Positions 44,055 through 52,142 of a stretch of 64,000 bases of DNA are shown here, piece by piece. Origin of the DNA: Mucilaginibacter_A sp965201005. Lineage in GTDB: Bacteria > Bacteroidota > Bacteroidia > Sphingobacteriales > Sphingobacteriaceae. Where the stretch lies: the NCBI RefSeq assembly GCF_965201005.1, contig NZ_OZ241747.1, positions 434,001 to 498,000 on the forward strand, read 5' to 3'. A program made the position numbers and the translations under genes. The notes beneath the pieces are model-generated. The model was not told the origin of the DNA, did no database searches, and was given only the letters and a program-made list of their open reading frames with translations. Position 1 is the first letter of the stretch, and every line of letters starts with the position of its first letter.

Positions 44055-45491
44055 TCATTTAATGGCCGGGGTATAAATAATGTTCAGCTTCATTTTGTAG
44101 GCTGAGGTTTTATCGCCACCGGCAATCAATCTTGCCGCACTTTGTACAGAACCGGTATTGTACTCAACAGCAGTTAGGTTATAGTAATCTGCCGGTGCTA
44201 AAAACGTACCATAATCTATTGTTTTTCCTGAAATTAAATCGCTGATATAACTGGTGATAACGAAGTGGTATTCATTTTTGGATGAATTATAGATACCTCC
44301 AAATACAGCAAGATAGTTACTGCTTAAGGATAAAGTATAAGTTCTTTTATCGTTTGTTGTTGCATCTGGCAATTCTATGCGTTGTTTGGCAACATTGTAA
44401 CGATACATGGTTAATCGCGGTGCCGGTAAAAACGGGTACAATTGTGTGCCTGCAACTGGCGTAACAATCAGTTCTGCACGGTTTAAAGTAGCATTCCCCA
44501 ATATTTGATGTACGCTGGTTGCCAAAGAAGGAAAAGCAATTTTAGCACGCAAACCGGCCAAACCCTGCAAATAAATTGTGCCGGCAGATTTGGTGTTGCT
44601 TAACGCCGCCGGAACAACGGTGCCCGTATAATCATGCTTGATTTGTGAAGCAAAAGTGCCCGAAGCCGGGAAGGAAGCCACCACCGTATCAATTACACCG
44701 GTACTGCTGGTTTTTTTATAGTAGATATTTAACTGGCATGAATCTGTTTGCAGATAAAAATTACCGCCTGTGCCGCCAGTAGTTTGTGCTTTGTCAAACG
44801 TTAGGTACAAACCTTTAAAATATCTTTTAAAAGCTTCTGTACCAATCAATTTTAAAGAATCTGTCAATAAAATATTACTTTTTACAAAAGAGGTATTAAC
44901 AGGAATCCTAATCTGTGGCGGCAGCTTCTTGATCGTGTCTTTTGCACCGGTCACAATTTGTAAAACTTTAACCATATCACTTGGGCGGGCGTTAAAACTT
45001 CCCGTTCCGATGATGGTTGGATTGTAAGCCCAAACTTTGGTGTTATAATAAGTTTGATTTAACGGCTGCTCGGCCAACTGATAAACATTAAGCTTGTATT
45101 TGGTAGAAGTGGTATCACCATAAAACCCATGTGGTGTGTAACGCAAAACCAAAACGGCAGAATCAACCGTAACTGTACCGGTTGGTTTTGTAAAAGCAGA
45201 AGAATTTGGCGTACCGATAGACATAGCCACATTTGCTTCGGTAATACCTAAAACCGGATCTTTATAGTAAGCAAGCGGTGCAATATAAACACCAGCACTG
45301 TTGGCCAAATTAGTTGTTGCCACACTGTCATCGCGCAACGTATTTGTAACGATAGAAACAGTATCCAGCAGCGTGCCATTGATAACCTGCGTCGGGTCAA
45401 TTGCCAAACTAACTGCATCCGGCTTTTTGCAACTGCTTAAAATAAAAAGACTTATCAACAAAGTCAATAAGTCTGTTTTAACAAATTTCAT
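44055..45491 (-). CDS. DUF4270 lipoprotein
   Basis: This 478-residue protein has a lipoprotein signal (LLISLFILSSCKK). The mature protein is beta-rich with many Thr, Ser and Tyr residues (ATTNLANSAGVYIAPLAYYKDPVLGITEANVAMSIG near the start), typical of DUF4270. In Bacteroidota this gene sits beside the one-domain GT5 gene and panC, as here: the GT5 gene is 13 bases upstream on the same strand. The function is unknown; cell-surface exposure is likely. No dispersed 12-mer lies inside. Confidence 0.88.
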   Translation of the reverse strand: MKFVKTDLLTLLISLFILSSCKKPDAVSLAIDPTQVINGTLLDTVSIVTNTLRDDSVATTNLANSAGVYIAPLAYYKDPVLGITEANVAMSIGTPNSSAFTKPTGTVTVDSAVLVLRYTPHGFYGDTTSTKYKLNVYQLAEQPLNQTYYNTKVWAYNPTIIGTGSFNARPSDMVKVLQIVTGAKDTIKKLPPQIRIPVNTSFVKSNILLTDSLKLIGTEAFKRYFKGLYLTFDKAQTTGGTGGNFYLQTDSCQLNIYYKKTSSTGVIDTVVASFPASGTFASQIKHDYTGTVVPAALSNTKSAGTIYLQGLAGLRAKIAFPSLATSVHQILGNATLNRAELIVTPVAGTQLYPFLPAPRLTMYRYNVAKQRIELPDATTNDKRTYTLSLSSNYLAVFGGIYNSSKNEYHFVITSYISDLISGKTIDYGTFLAPADYYNLTAVEYNTGSVQSAARLIAGGDKTSAYKMKLNIIYTPAIK

Positions 45492-45504
45492 ATAAAATCA
45501 AATC

Positions 45505-46329
45505 TTATGCAACATGTACCAATTCTTCATTGGTGATTTCTTCGTAAAAGTTGTAAAAATTTTCTGAATCCGAGGTTAAATTATACTCCAAAACCGGTTT
45601 GCCTGCCTTTTTAACATTATTTAACAGTTCAGGGTTCACTTCCTGGCTACCGATAACAACCGCGTCAGAATACTCCAAAGCACCGGTTTCCAAAGCTGAA
45701 CTTGTGCCTGTTGCATAGGTTTCAACCTGTTTTTCAGTCATGCCGTTCATCACACTTTTTTGTATGAATGACGGGCTCAAGGTTTCGGTAAATCCGTTTT
45801 CATACAAAGAATAAATTACTTTGGAGTTTTTAAAAGTCGGGTCATCTTTATAGCTGGTTTTTACATAGGCCGGTATCAAAGAAGTCATCCAGCCGTGGCA
45901 ATGGATCAGATCCGGTGCCCAGCCTAATTTTTTAACAGTTTCCAGCGCGCCTTTGCAGAAAAAAATCATTCGTTCATCGTTATCGGCGTAAAATTTTTCT
46001 TCTTTATCGCGGAAAACGTATTTGCGTTGAAAATATTCTTCATTGTCCAGAAAGTAAACCTGCATCCGGGCAGAAGGGATAGAAGCAACCTTGATAATCA
46101 GCGGGTTATCATTATCATCAATAATGATGTTCATGCCGGACAATCGGATCACTTCGTGTAAACGGTTCCTTCGTTCATTAATGTTACCGAACCGTGGCAT
46201 CAGAATCCTGATTTCAAATCCTTTCTCCTGCATGGCCTGCGGAAGCTGACGGGTGATTTCGGAAATTTTAGAGAGTTCAAGAAAAGGCGACATTTCTTGG
46301 GTAATAAACAAAAGCTTAGGTTTACTCAT
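45505..46329 (-). CDS. One-domain GT5 'glycogen/starch synthase'
   Basis: These 274 residues cover only the N-terminal Rossmann domain of GT5 glycogen synthase: LLFITQEMSPFLELSKISEITRQLPQAM, FEIRILMPRFG, WAPDLIHCHGWMTSLIPAY and a YSLYENGF segment. The C-terminal ADP-glucose-binding domain is absent, and the glycine motif at the start is altered (KISE where KTGG is expected). It may therefore not synthesise glycogen. It is a recurrent stand-alone protein of Bacteroidota near panC. It lies upstream of the DUF4270 gene in one likely operon and diverges from panC. Confidence 0.88.
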   Translation of the reverse strand: MSKPKLLFITQEMSPFLELSKISEITRQLPQAMQEKGFEIRILMPRFGNINERRNRLHEVIRLSGMNIIIDDNDNPLIIKVASIPSARMQVYFLDNEEYFQRKYVFRDKEEKFYADNDERMIFFCKGALETVKKLGWAPDLIHCHGWMTSLIPAYVKTSYKDDPTFKNSKVIYSLYENGFTETLSPSFIQKSVMNGMTEKQVETYATGTSSALETGALEYSDAVVIGSQEVNPELLNNVKKAGKPVLEYNLTSDSENFYNFYEEITNEELVHVA

Positions 46330-46476
46330 CTTCTATTATTGTTAATTATATGTAAAGGAATTTACAATTAAGGGCACAAAGATAAACATTATCTTAAGAT
46401 TAATCAATCAATTAGGCAAGCACATGGCCTGATATTTTGTATATATGCGCATTTTTGAACGCAAAAATTTTTTCAC

Positions 46477-47307
46477 TTGGAAATTATCAAAACCATCGCT
46501 GCCCTGCAAAACCGGCTGCAAAATCAGCCTGAAACCATTGGCCTGGTGCCTACCATGGGCGCGCTGCACAATGGGCATTTATCGCTGATAAAAACAGCAT
46601 TGGCACAAACCGGCTTGGTGGTTTGCAGCATTTTTGTAAACCCAACGCAGTTTACAGATGCCAGCGACCTGGAAAAATATCCGCGGCCGGTTGAGGCCGA
46701 TATTGAAAAGTTGGCACAAGCCGGTTGTGCGGTTTTGTTTATGCCGGATGTGCCCGAAATTTACCCGCAAAAAGAGCATTGGCATTTGGACATTGGCGAA
46801 ATAGAACACCGGCTGGAAGGCAAGTTCCGGCCGGGCCATTATCAGGGCGTGATGCAGGTGGTGTACAAACTTTTTATGGCCGTAAAACCTGATTTTGCTT
46901 ACTTCGGGCAAAAAGATTTCCAGCAGGTAAAAGTAATTGAGCAAATGGTAAAATTGAAAAATCTGCCGGTAAAAACAGTAATGTGCCCGATTGTCCGCGA
47001 TGCTGATGGTTTGGCCATGAGTTCGCGCAACGTTCATTTATCCCCGGAGGAAAGAAAACATGCGCTCATTTTATCGTGGGCTTTGCATCAGCTTAAAAAA
47101 AGTTATGTAAAAGAAGCATCCGAAGAACTGCGGAAAGAAGCTATTGAACTGATTAATGCTGAACCAAATGTACAGCTGGAATACTTAGAAATTGTAAACG
47201 CTGCAGATTTGGACACCGATATCAGCAACCCACAAATAGGGATTATTGCCCTTGTTGCCGCCAAAGTTGGCCAAACGCGCCTGATCGACAATGTGATTTT
47301 GGCTTGA
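46477..47307 (+). CDS. panC: Pantothenate synthetase (TTG start)
   Basis: This 276-residue enzyme joins pantoate and beta-alanine. The ATP-binding PTMGALHNGHLSLI, the FGQKDFQQV segment and VRDADGLAMSSRNVHLS are all present. The start codon is a TTG at 46477; no ATG lies in a suitable position upstream. With panD next door, both arms of pantothenate synthesis are covered. Exact dispersed 12-mers lie inside at 46589-46600 (encoding IKTAL) and 47108-47119 (encoding VKEAS), plus a near copy at 46970-46981. Confidence 0.95.
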   Translation: MEIIKTIAALQNRLQNQPETIGLVPTMGALHNGHLSLIKTALAQTGLVVCSIFVNPTQFTDASDLEKYPRPVEADIEKLAQAGCAVLFMPDVPEIYPQKEHWHLDIGEIEHRLEGKFRPGHYQGVMQVVYKLFMAVKPDFAYFGQKDFQQVKVIEQMVKLKNLPVKTVMCPIVRDADGLAMSSRNVHLSPEERKHALILSWALHQLKKSYVKEASEELRKEAIELINAEPNVQLEYLEIVNAADLDTDISNPQIGIIALVAAKVGQTRLIDNVILA

Positions 47308-47352
47308 AATTTTACGCTTACGATAATCATAAATCAATATTAACTTTGTGAT

Positions 47353-47703
47353 ATGGTTATTCAGATTTTAAAATCCAAAATCCATCGGGTAAAAATAACG
47401 CAGGCCGAACTTAATTATGTGGGCAGCATTACCATTGATGAAGATTTGATGGATGCCGCCAACATCATTGCCAATGAGCGCGTGCAGGTGGTAAACAATA
47501 ACAACGGTGCCCGTTTTGAAACATATGCCATAAAAGGGGCACGCGGATCAGGCACGGTTTGTTTAAACGGTGCCACTGCAAGATTGGCGCAAGTTGGTGA
47601 TATTGTGATTATTATGTCATACGGTTTTCTGCCGATGGACGAAGCAAAAACTTATGAACCGGTTTTGGTTTTCCCGGACAACAACAATAATCTGCTGATC
47701 TGA
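47353..47703 (+). CDS. panD: Aspartate 1-decarboxylase
   Basis: This 116-residue proenzyme makes beta-alanine for pantothenate. The self-cleavage site is Gly24-Ser25 in YVGSITID, where the serine becomes the catalytic pyruvoyl group. GARGSGTVCLNGATARL and VGDIVIIMSYG are typical. It lies 45 bases after panC, and its stop overlaps the rfaE2 start (TGATG). A TAACTTTG box at 47341-47348 is very close to the ATG. Confidence 0.95.
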   Translation: MVIQILKSKIHRVKITQAELNYVGSITIDEDLMDAANIIANERVQVVNNNNGARFETYAIKGARGSGTVCLNGATARLAQVGDIVIIMSYGFLPMDEAKTYEPVLVFPDNNNNLLI

Positions 47704-48197
47704 TGGATAAATTAGCAGTTATAAAAAATAAGATAGCCGGCGAAAAACAGCTACAGCGCGAACTGGCTGTTTGGCGGCTCAGTGATCAGAAAATCGTTTT
47801 TACCAACGGTTGTTTTGATATTTTGCACGCCGGCCATGTGCAAAGCCTGGCCGGGGCGGCATCGTTTGGCAACCGTTTGATTGTGGGCTTAAATTCGGAC
47901 GCATCGGTTAAAAGGCTGAAAGCTGAAAACCGGCCCATTCAAAACCAGGATGCGCGGGCATTGATCCTTGCAGCTTTGCACTTTGTGGATTTGGTGGTGG
48001 TTTTTGAAGAAGATACGCCCGAAAACCTTATCCATCTGGTTAACCCGGACGTGATGGTAAAAGGTGGGGATTACAAAATTGAAGACATTGCCGGTGCACA
48101 ATGGGTGCTGGACCAGGGCGGAAAAGTAGAACTGATTCGTTATCTCGACAATACTTCAAGCACTGGCATCATCAACAAAATTAAAAAAGGTTTATAA
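47703..48197 (+). CDS. rfaE2: D-glycero-beta-D-manno-heptose-1-phosphate adenylyltransferase
   Basis: This 164-residue nucleotidyltransferase has the class motif VFTNGCFDILHAGHV (HxGH), the ISSTTA-like variant near the end (NTSSTGIINKI) and VNPDVMVKGGDY. The length equals the stand-alone C-terminal half of HldE. It provides ADP-heptose for lipopolysaccharide core synthesis. It is translationally coupled to panD by a one-base overlap. Placement beside panCD is seen in other Bacteroidota and may be only operon convenience. Confidence 0.9.
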   Translation: MDKLAVIKNKIAGEKQLQRELAVWRLSDQKIVFTNGCFDILHAGHVQSLAGAASFGNRLIVGLNSDASVKRLKAENRPIQNQDARALILAALHFVDLVVVFEEDTPENLIHLVNPDVMVKGGDYKIEDIAGAQWVLDQGGKVELIRYLDNTSSTGIINKIKKGL

Positions 48198-48208
48198 AAT
48201 TTAGCTGG

Positions 48209-48417
48209 TAAAAGAAGCATAGGCCAAACCTTTGCTAATGAACAGGCGTCTTGCAGGTGTTATAAAGCAGGCAAAGCACTTCAGCATTAAAAATTACAGA
48301 AAGCGGGTTTAAATTTATCAAAGGATTTTTACATGCTTCTTTTATCACCTAAAATCTGGTGGTTTTTGATGATTTCCTCATCAGCAAAAGCAAAATTTAC
48401 CTGCATAAAAGAAGCAT
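48209..48417. repeat. Cluster of three dispersed 12-mers
   Basis: All three exact copies are of the GAAG form: 48209-48220 (+), 48333-48344 (-) and 48406-48417 (+). They fill the 243-base gap between the convergent rfaE2 and LLM oxidoreductase genes. The minus-strand copy is followed by the A/T-rich flank TCACCTAAAATC, the standard extended context of the word. Confidence 0.85.
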
Positions 48418-48440
48418 GGTTTTCTGATTTCGGCAAATAT

Positions 48441-49466
48441 TTATCCGCCTGCAGCTCTCACCAGCGGGATCATTTTTGTGCCGATAAGTTCTATCGATTT
48501 CATTAACTGTTGATGTGTAAGCCCTGCATTATCCATTTGAAAGGTAAACCTGGAAATACCGCCAAGCGACTCGCTGTGCGCCAGTAGTTTTTCAGCTGCT
48601 TTTTCAGGGCCGCCTACCAGCAACACGCCTTGCGGGCCGATCAGTTGGTCAAACTGCGGCTTTGTTACAGGCGGCCATCCGCGTTCACGCCCAAGCTTTG
48701 TCCAAAGTTCGGCATAGCCGGGATAATATTCTGCCACGGCTTTTTCATTATTACCGGCCACGTAGCCGGGCGAATGCAGCCCTACTTTTAACTGTTCGGG
48801 TTTAAACCCTGCACGTGCTCCGGCTTCCCGATAAAGATCAATTAGCGGGCGAAACCGGTGTGTGCTGCCACCGATAATGGCCACCATCAGCGGCAAACCA
48901 AGTGTGCCTGCGCGGGCAAAAGATGCGGGTGTGCCGCCAACGCCAAGCCAGATGGGTATTTTTTGCTGTAATGGCCGCGGATATACGGCCTGGTTTTGCA
49001 ATGCCGGACGAAACCGCCCGGACCAGGTTATAAATTCCTGATCGCGGATTTTTAACAACAAATCGAGTTTTTCCCGAAAAAGTGCGTCATAATCATCCAG
49101 GTTGAAGCCAAACAAAGGGTAAGCTTCAACGGATGACCCGCGGCCAACCACCAGTTCGGCCCTTCCTTTAGAAATAAGATCAAGCGTTGCAAAACTTTGA
49201 AAAACCCTCACCGGATCAGCGGCGCTCAAAACCGTAACCGCACTGGTTAAACGGATACGGCCGGTTTGTGCCGCCGCCGCCGCCAGGATCACGGCTGTCG
49301 CAGAATCCAGAAATTCTTTTTTATGATGTTCCCCGATACCAAAAACATCTAACCCAACCTGATCTGCCAATTTAATACGCTCCAGTAATTGCTCCATTGC
49401 CATAACGCCCGTCAGCGTGCCGGAACCATACATCGCCGAAGCAAAACTATCGATACCTATTTCCAT
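48441..49466 (-). CDS. LLM-class flavin-dependent oxidoreductase
   Basis: The preferred start MEIGIDSFASAMYG (49466) gives 341 residues; an ATG eight codons upstream is less likely. It belongs to the luciferase-like monooxygenase superfamily: LADQVGLDVFGIGEHH, then TAVTVLSAADPVRVFQSFATLDL, and LVVGRGSSVEAY. Family members of this subtype use FMN to oxidise small molecules; the substrate is unknown. It is a single gene on the minus strand. Confidence 0.88.
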   Translation of the reverse strand: MEIGIDSFASAMYGSGTLTGVMAMEQLLERIKLADQVGLDVFGIGEHHKKEFLDSATAVILAAAAAQTGRIRLTSAVTVLSAADPVRVFQSFATLDLISKGRAELVVGRGSSVEAYPLFGFNLDDYDALFREKLDLLLKIRDQEFITWSGRFRPALQNQAVYPRPLQQKIPIWLGVGGTPASFARAGTLGLPLMVAIIGGSTHRFRPLIDLYREAGARAGFKPEQLKVGLHSPGYVAGNNEKAVAEYYPGYAELWTKLGRERGWPPVTKPQFDQLIGPQGVLLVGGPEKAAEKLLAHSESLGGISRFTFQMDNAGLTHQQLMKSIELIGTKMIPLVRAAGG

Positions 49467-49802
49467 TGCTTTTTGAATAACCAATGGCAATTTTCAACAT
49501 AAGCGCATACAGTTTAGCTACACGAATGTAAATTTCTGCCTGTTCCTTCCTTTTTAAATAAAATAAAACGTGTATCCCGGGCCTTAAAAGCACTTTCAAT
49601 TTTGAAGTTGTTATATTTGTTTACAGGCAAAAACAAGGCTCTTTATCATTATTTCCGGTTCTCCTTCATGCTTCGTTTATCGCCATAAAAACAATAATTG
49701 CCCATGCTTTGGTTTTGCCTAATTAATAAAAACAAAAATTTTGCCGGTAAAAGAAGCACGGTTATCCTAAAATTAATTTAACAAGTATTTTTTAAAATCT
49801 AA
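49467..49802. other. Gene-free stretch with imperfect dispersed 12-mers
   Basis: This gap of 336 bases lies between divergent LLM oxidoreductase and TlpA-like genes. It has a TATATTTG box (49612-49619), a one-mismatch word ATGCTTCGTTTA (49668-49679) and TAAAAGAAGCAC (49748-49759). No gene is visible. Confidence 0.4.
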
Positions 49803-51050
49803 ATGAAAATCAAATCAGGATATTTTTTTACAATTGCGGTTTTAGCTTTTGTGTTTAGTTCGTTTAATCATATTTCTGTGTTTAAAAGCGGCATCTGGCT
49901 GGCCAAACTTAAAACCACTTCGGGCACGGTGATCCCTTTTAATTTTGAGCTGAAAGACAGTGCAGGCAAAAAATCCATCAACATTATCAACGGAAAGGAA
50001 AGGTTCAAAGTAAACGATGTCAGGGTTGTGGGCGATTCTGTATTGATCAAAATGCCTTTGTTTGACAGTGAAATCCGTGCGCAATTAAAAGGGAATACGC
50101 TGGAAGGAAACTGGGTGCGGCATTTAGGCACCAAAAATGTTTTGGTCCCTTTTTCGGCACAAGCGGATGTTTCTTACCGGTTTTTTTCTTTTCCGCAGCA
50201 AGCAAAATTTAATATTTCCGGCCGATGGTCTGCGCCTTTTACCGATCAGGACGGGCAAAACAAAGATGTTACCGTTGGCGAGTTTAAACAAAACGGCACC
50301 GATGTAACCGGAACTTTTTTGACCACAACGGGCGATTACCGCTTTTTACAAGGCACGGTTTCTGGTGATGAATTGTATTTATCGTGTTTTGATGGTTCGC
50401 ACGCTTTTTTGTTTACGGGGAAAATCAGCAATGAGAAAACCATTGTGAACGGAAAGTTTTATGCCGGTGCTTCATCGGTAAGTTTATGGTCGGCCACGAA
50501 AGATGAAAACGCCAAACTGCCGGATGCTTACTCGCTGACTGTTTTAAAACCGGGTTATAAAAAAATCGATTTTTCGTTTCCGGATTTGGATAAAAAACAG
50601 GTTTCGCTGGCCGACCCTCAGTTTAAAAACAAAGTGGTTATTTTGCAGATTTTGGGTTCGTGGTGCCCGAATTGCATGGACGAAACCGCGTATTTAAGCA
50701 ACGATTTTTACAAAAAATACCATGCAAAAGGAGTAGCTGTTTTGGGCTTAGCTTACGAGCGGACAACGGATTTTGCGGCTTCTAAAAAAAACCTGGATCA
50801 ATTGAAAACGCGTTTTAATATTCCTTACGATATTTTGGTGACCGGTTATACCAGCAACAGAGCCGAGGCGGCCAAAAGTTTGCCCGCACTATCCGGGATT
50901 GTAGGTTTCCCAACCACAATTATTATTGACAAAAAAGGCGATGTGCGCAAAATCCATACAGGTTTCAGCGGCCCCGGAACCGGAGATCATTACACCGAGT
51001 TTACACACGAATTTGAAACCCTGATCGATCAGTTACTGGCAGAAAAGTAG
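49803..51050 (+). CDS. TlpA-like thioredoxin-fold protein
   Basis: This 415-residue protein has a signal or anchor at the N-terminus (YFFTIAVLAFVFSSFNHISVF), a beta-rich region of about 240 residues, and a TlpA/ResA-like thioredoxin domain from about residue 250. The redox site is C288-P-N-C291 in SWCPNCMDE. The cis-proline loop GFPTTIIIDKKGDV is present. It probably reduces disulfides in the periplasm, for example in cytochrome maturation or stress repair. The gene is isolated and contains no dispersed 12-mer. Confidence 0.9.
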   Translation: MKIKSGYFFTIAVLAFVFSSFNHISVFKSGIWLAKLKTTSGTVIPFNFELKDSAGKKSINIINGKERFKVNDVRVVGDSVLIKMPLFDSEIRAQLKGNTLEGNWVRHLGTKNVLVPFSAQADVSYRFFSFPQQAKFNISGRWSAPFTDQDGQNKDVTVGEFKQNGTDVTGTFLTTTGDYRFLQGTVSGDELYLSCFDGSHAFLFTGKISNEKTIVNGKFYAGASSVSLWSATKDENAKLPDAYSLTVLKPGYKKIDFSFPDLDKKQVSLADPQFKNKVVILQILGSWCPNCMDETAYLSNDFYKKYHAKGVAVLGLAYERTTDFAASKKNLDQLKTRFNIPYDILVTGYTSNRAEAAKSLPALSGIVGFPTTIIIDKKGDVRKIHTGFSGPGTGDHYTEFTHEFETLIDQLLAEK

Positions 51051-51053
51051 GTT

Positions 51054-51395
51054 TTAAGCCCTAGGTTCCAAAGCACCGAAAATCATTTTCAACACAGCCA
51101 GCACAATGGCAAAAATAGCGGCGGTAAAAAATCCGTCAACACTAAATCCGGTAAGCATGTGAGAAACCAACAGAACCATGCAAATAGTGATTACAAAACT
51201 GATCAGGCCCAAAGTCAGGATATTGATCGGAAAGGTCAATATCCGCAGTATAAAACCAATGGTTGCATTAACCACGGCCAGTAAAACGCCTGTCAGCACG
51301 GCTGTAAAATAACCGTTTACGTGCACGCCAGGAATAATTTGTGCGGCCAAAAAAACAGCCAGCCCGGTCAGTAAAATTTCAAGTATAAATCTCAT
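51054..51395 (-). CDS. Phage holin family (superfamily IV) membrane protein
   Basis: The start at 51395 (MRFILEILLTGLAVFL) gives 113 residues with four membrane helices; the longer frame to 51776 would run into rimP and its promoter. The repeated pattern (ILLTGLAVFLAAQIIPGVHVNGYF, FAIVLAVLKMIFG) is that of the 4-TM 'phage holin IV' family found in bacterial chromosomes. Its function is unknown. It is convergent with the thioredoxin gene (stops three bases apart) and divergent from rimP. Confidence 0.87.
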   Translation of the reverse strand: MRFILEILLTGLAVFLAAQIIPGVHVNGYFTAVLTGVLLAVVNATIGFILRILTFPINILTLGLISFVITICMVLLVSHMLTGFSVDGFFTAAIFAIVLAVLKMIFGALEPRA

Positions 51396-51509
51396 AATAA
51401 ATGTTTCGGCTGCAAATTTATCAATCCGGCTAAAAAAAACACCACTAATTTTTAGGTGATAAAAACAGTATCGTGCAAAACCAGTTCCTGCAAAATTAGT
51501 TTTAAAAGC

Positions 51510-51538
51510 TTGACAGTTAAATATTTTATCTATATTTG
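51510..51538 (+). promoter_or_regulatory. Promoter of rimP-nusA-infB
   Basis: A TTG at 51510-51512 and TATATTTG at 51531-51538 are separated by 18 bases, matching the Bacteroidota sigma-A pattern (-33 TTTG, -7 TAnnTTTG). The transcript would start near 51543-51546, so the leader begins almost exactly at the following hairpin. Confidence 0.7.
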
Positions 51539-51547
51539 TGTTATTAA

Positions 51548-51582
51548 AGAAAAGAGGGGACATTGTCCCCTCTTTTCTTTTA
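51548..51582 (+). terminator. Strong hairpin at the 5' end of the rimP-nusA-infB transcript
   Basis: AAAGAAAAGAGGGGACA (51547-51563) and its reverse complement (51565-51581) form a nearly perfect stem with a minimal loop, followed by T-rich DNA. It lies downstream of the promoter and 18 bases before the rimP start, so as a terminator it would act on the operon itself. It could be an attenuator or a 5' stabilising hairpin. Confidence 0.7.
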
Positions 51583-51599
51583 ACCGTTAATTTTGAAAT

Positions 51600-52064
51600 A
51601 TGAGTGTTGAGCAGCAGGTGAAAAACTTGGTAGAAGAGAAAATAAGCGACCGGCCAGACTTGTTTTTGGTTGATGTGAAAATGCACCCGAACGGCAACCT
51701 GATTGTGCTGGTAGATGGAGATCAGGGGATCGGGATACAGGATTGTGCGGCCATCAGCAGGCATGTAGGTTTTCATCTGGAAGAAAATAATGTGATTGAA
51801 CAGGCATATAATCTGGAGGTTTCTTCCCCCGGCATTGATTTTCCGTTAAAATCAGTGCGGCAGTATCAAAAAAACATTGGCCGCAACCTGCTCGTAACAC
51901 TAAATGACGGCAGTAAAAAAGAAGGCAAATTAATAGCTGCAGACGAAGAAAATATCACAATAGAAGAAAAAATAGCCGTAAAAGGCAAAAAAGCTACTTT
52001 TGAAGCAGTGCAACTGCCGCAAAACCTGTTACAGGAAGCAATCGTTTTAATATCATTTAAATAA
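51600..52064 (+). CDS. rimP: Ribosome maturation factor RimP
   Basis: This 154-residue protein has the RimP fold: an N-terminal domain with FLVDVKMHPNGNLIVLVDGDQGI, then AISRHVGFHLEENNVIEQAYNLEVSSPGIDFPL (the conserved VSSPG motif) and a C-terminal SH3-like domain. It helps assemble the 30S subunit. It is the first gene of the classic rimP-nusA-infB operon. Between it and nusA is a perfect inverted pair of dispersed 12-mers. Confidence 0.95.
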   Translation: MSVEQQVKNLVEEKISDRPDLFLVDVKMHPNGNLIVLVDGDQGIGIQDCAAISRHVGFHLEENNVIEQAYNLEVSSPGIDFPLKSVRQYQKNIGRNLLVTLNDGSKKEGKLIAADEENITIEEKIAVKGKKATFEAVQLPQNLLQEAIVLISFK

Positions 52065-52072
52065 AACCGTTG

Positions 52073-52104
52073 CATACTGTTTTTATAGGGATAAAAACAG
52101 TATG
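52073..52104. repeat. Perfect inverted pair of the dispersed 12-mer between rimP and nusA
   Basis: CATACTGTTTTTAT (52073-52086) and ATAAAAACAGTATG (52091-52104) are exact reverse complements with a four-base loop. It is inside an operon, so a terminator function would reduce nusA-infB expression. The A/T-rich stem may be a weak attenuator or RNA-processing site. Confidence 0.9.
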
Positions 52105-52142
52105 TGGCAGCAAGATACATTAATATAAAATTTGGTGAAAAA

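Noticed and set aside
51396..51776. Long N-terminal extension of the holin-like protein
   Set aside because: It would overlap the rimP promoter, leader hairpin and coding region. The start at 51395 gives the normal family length.
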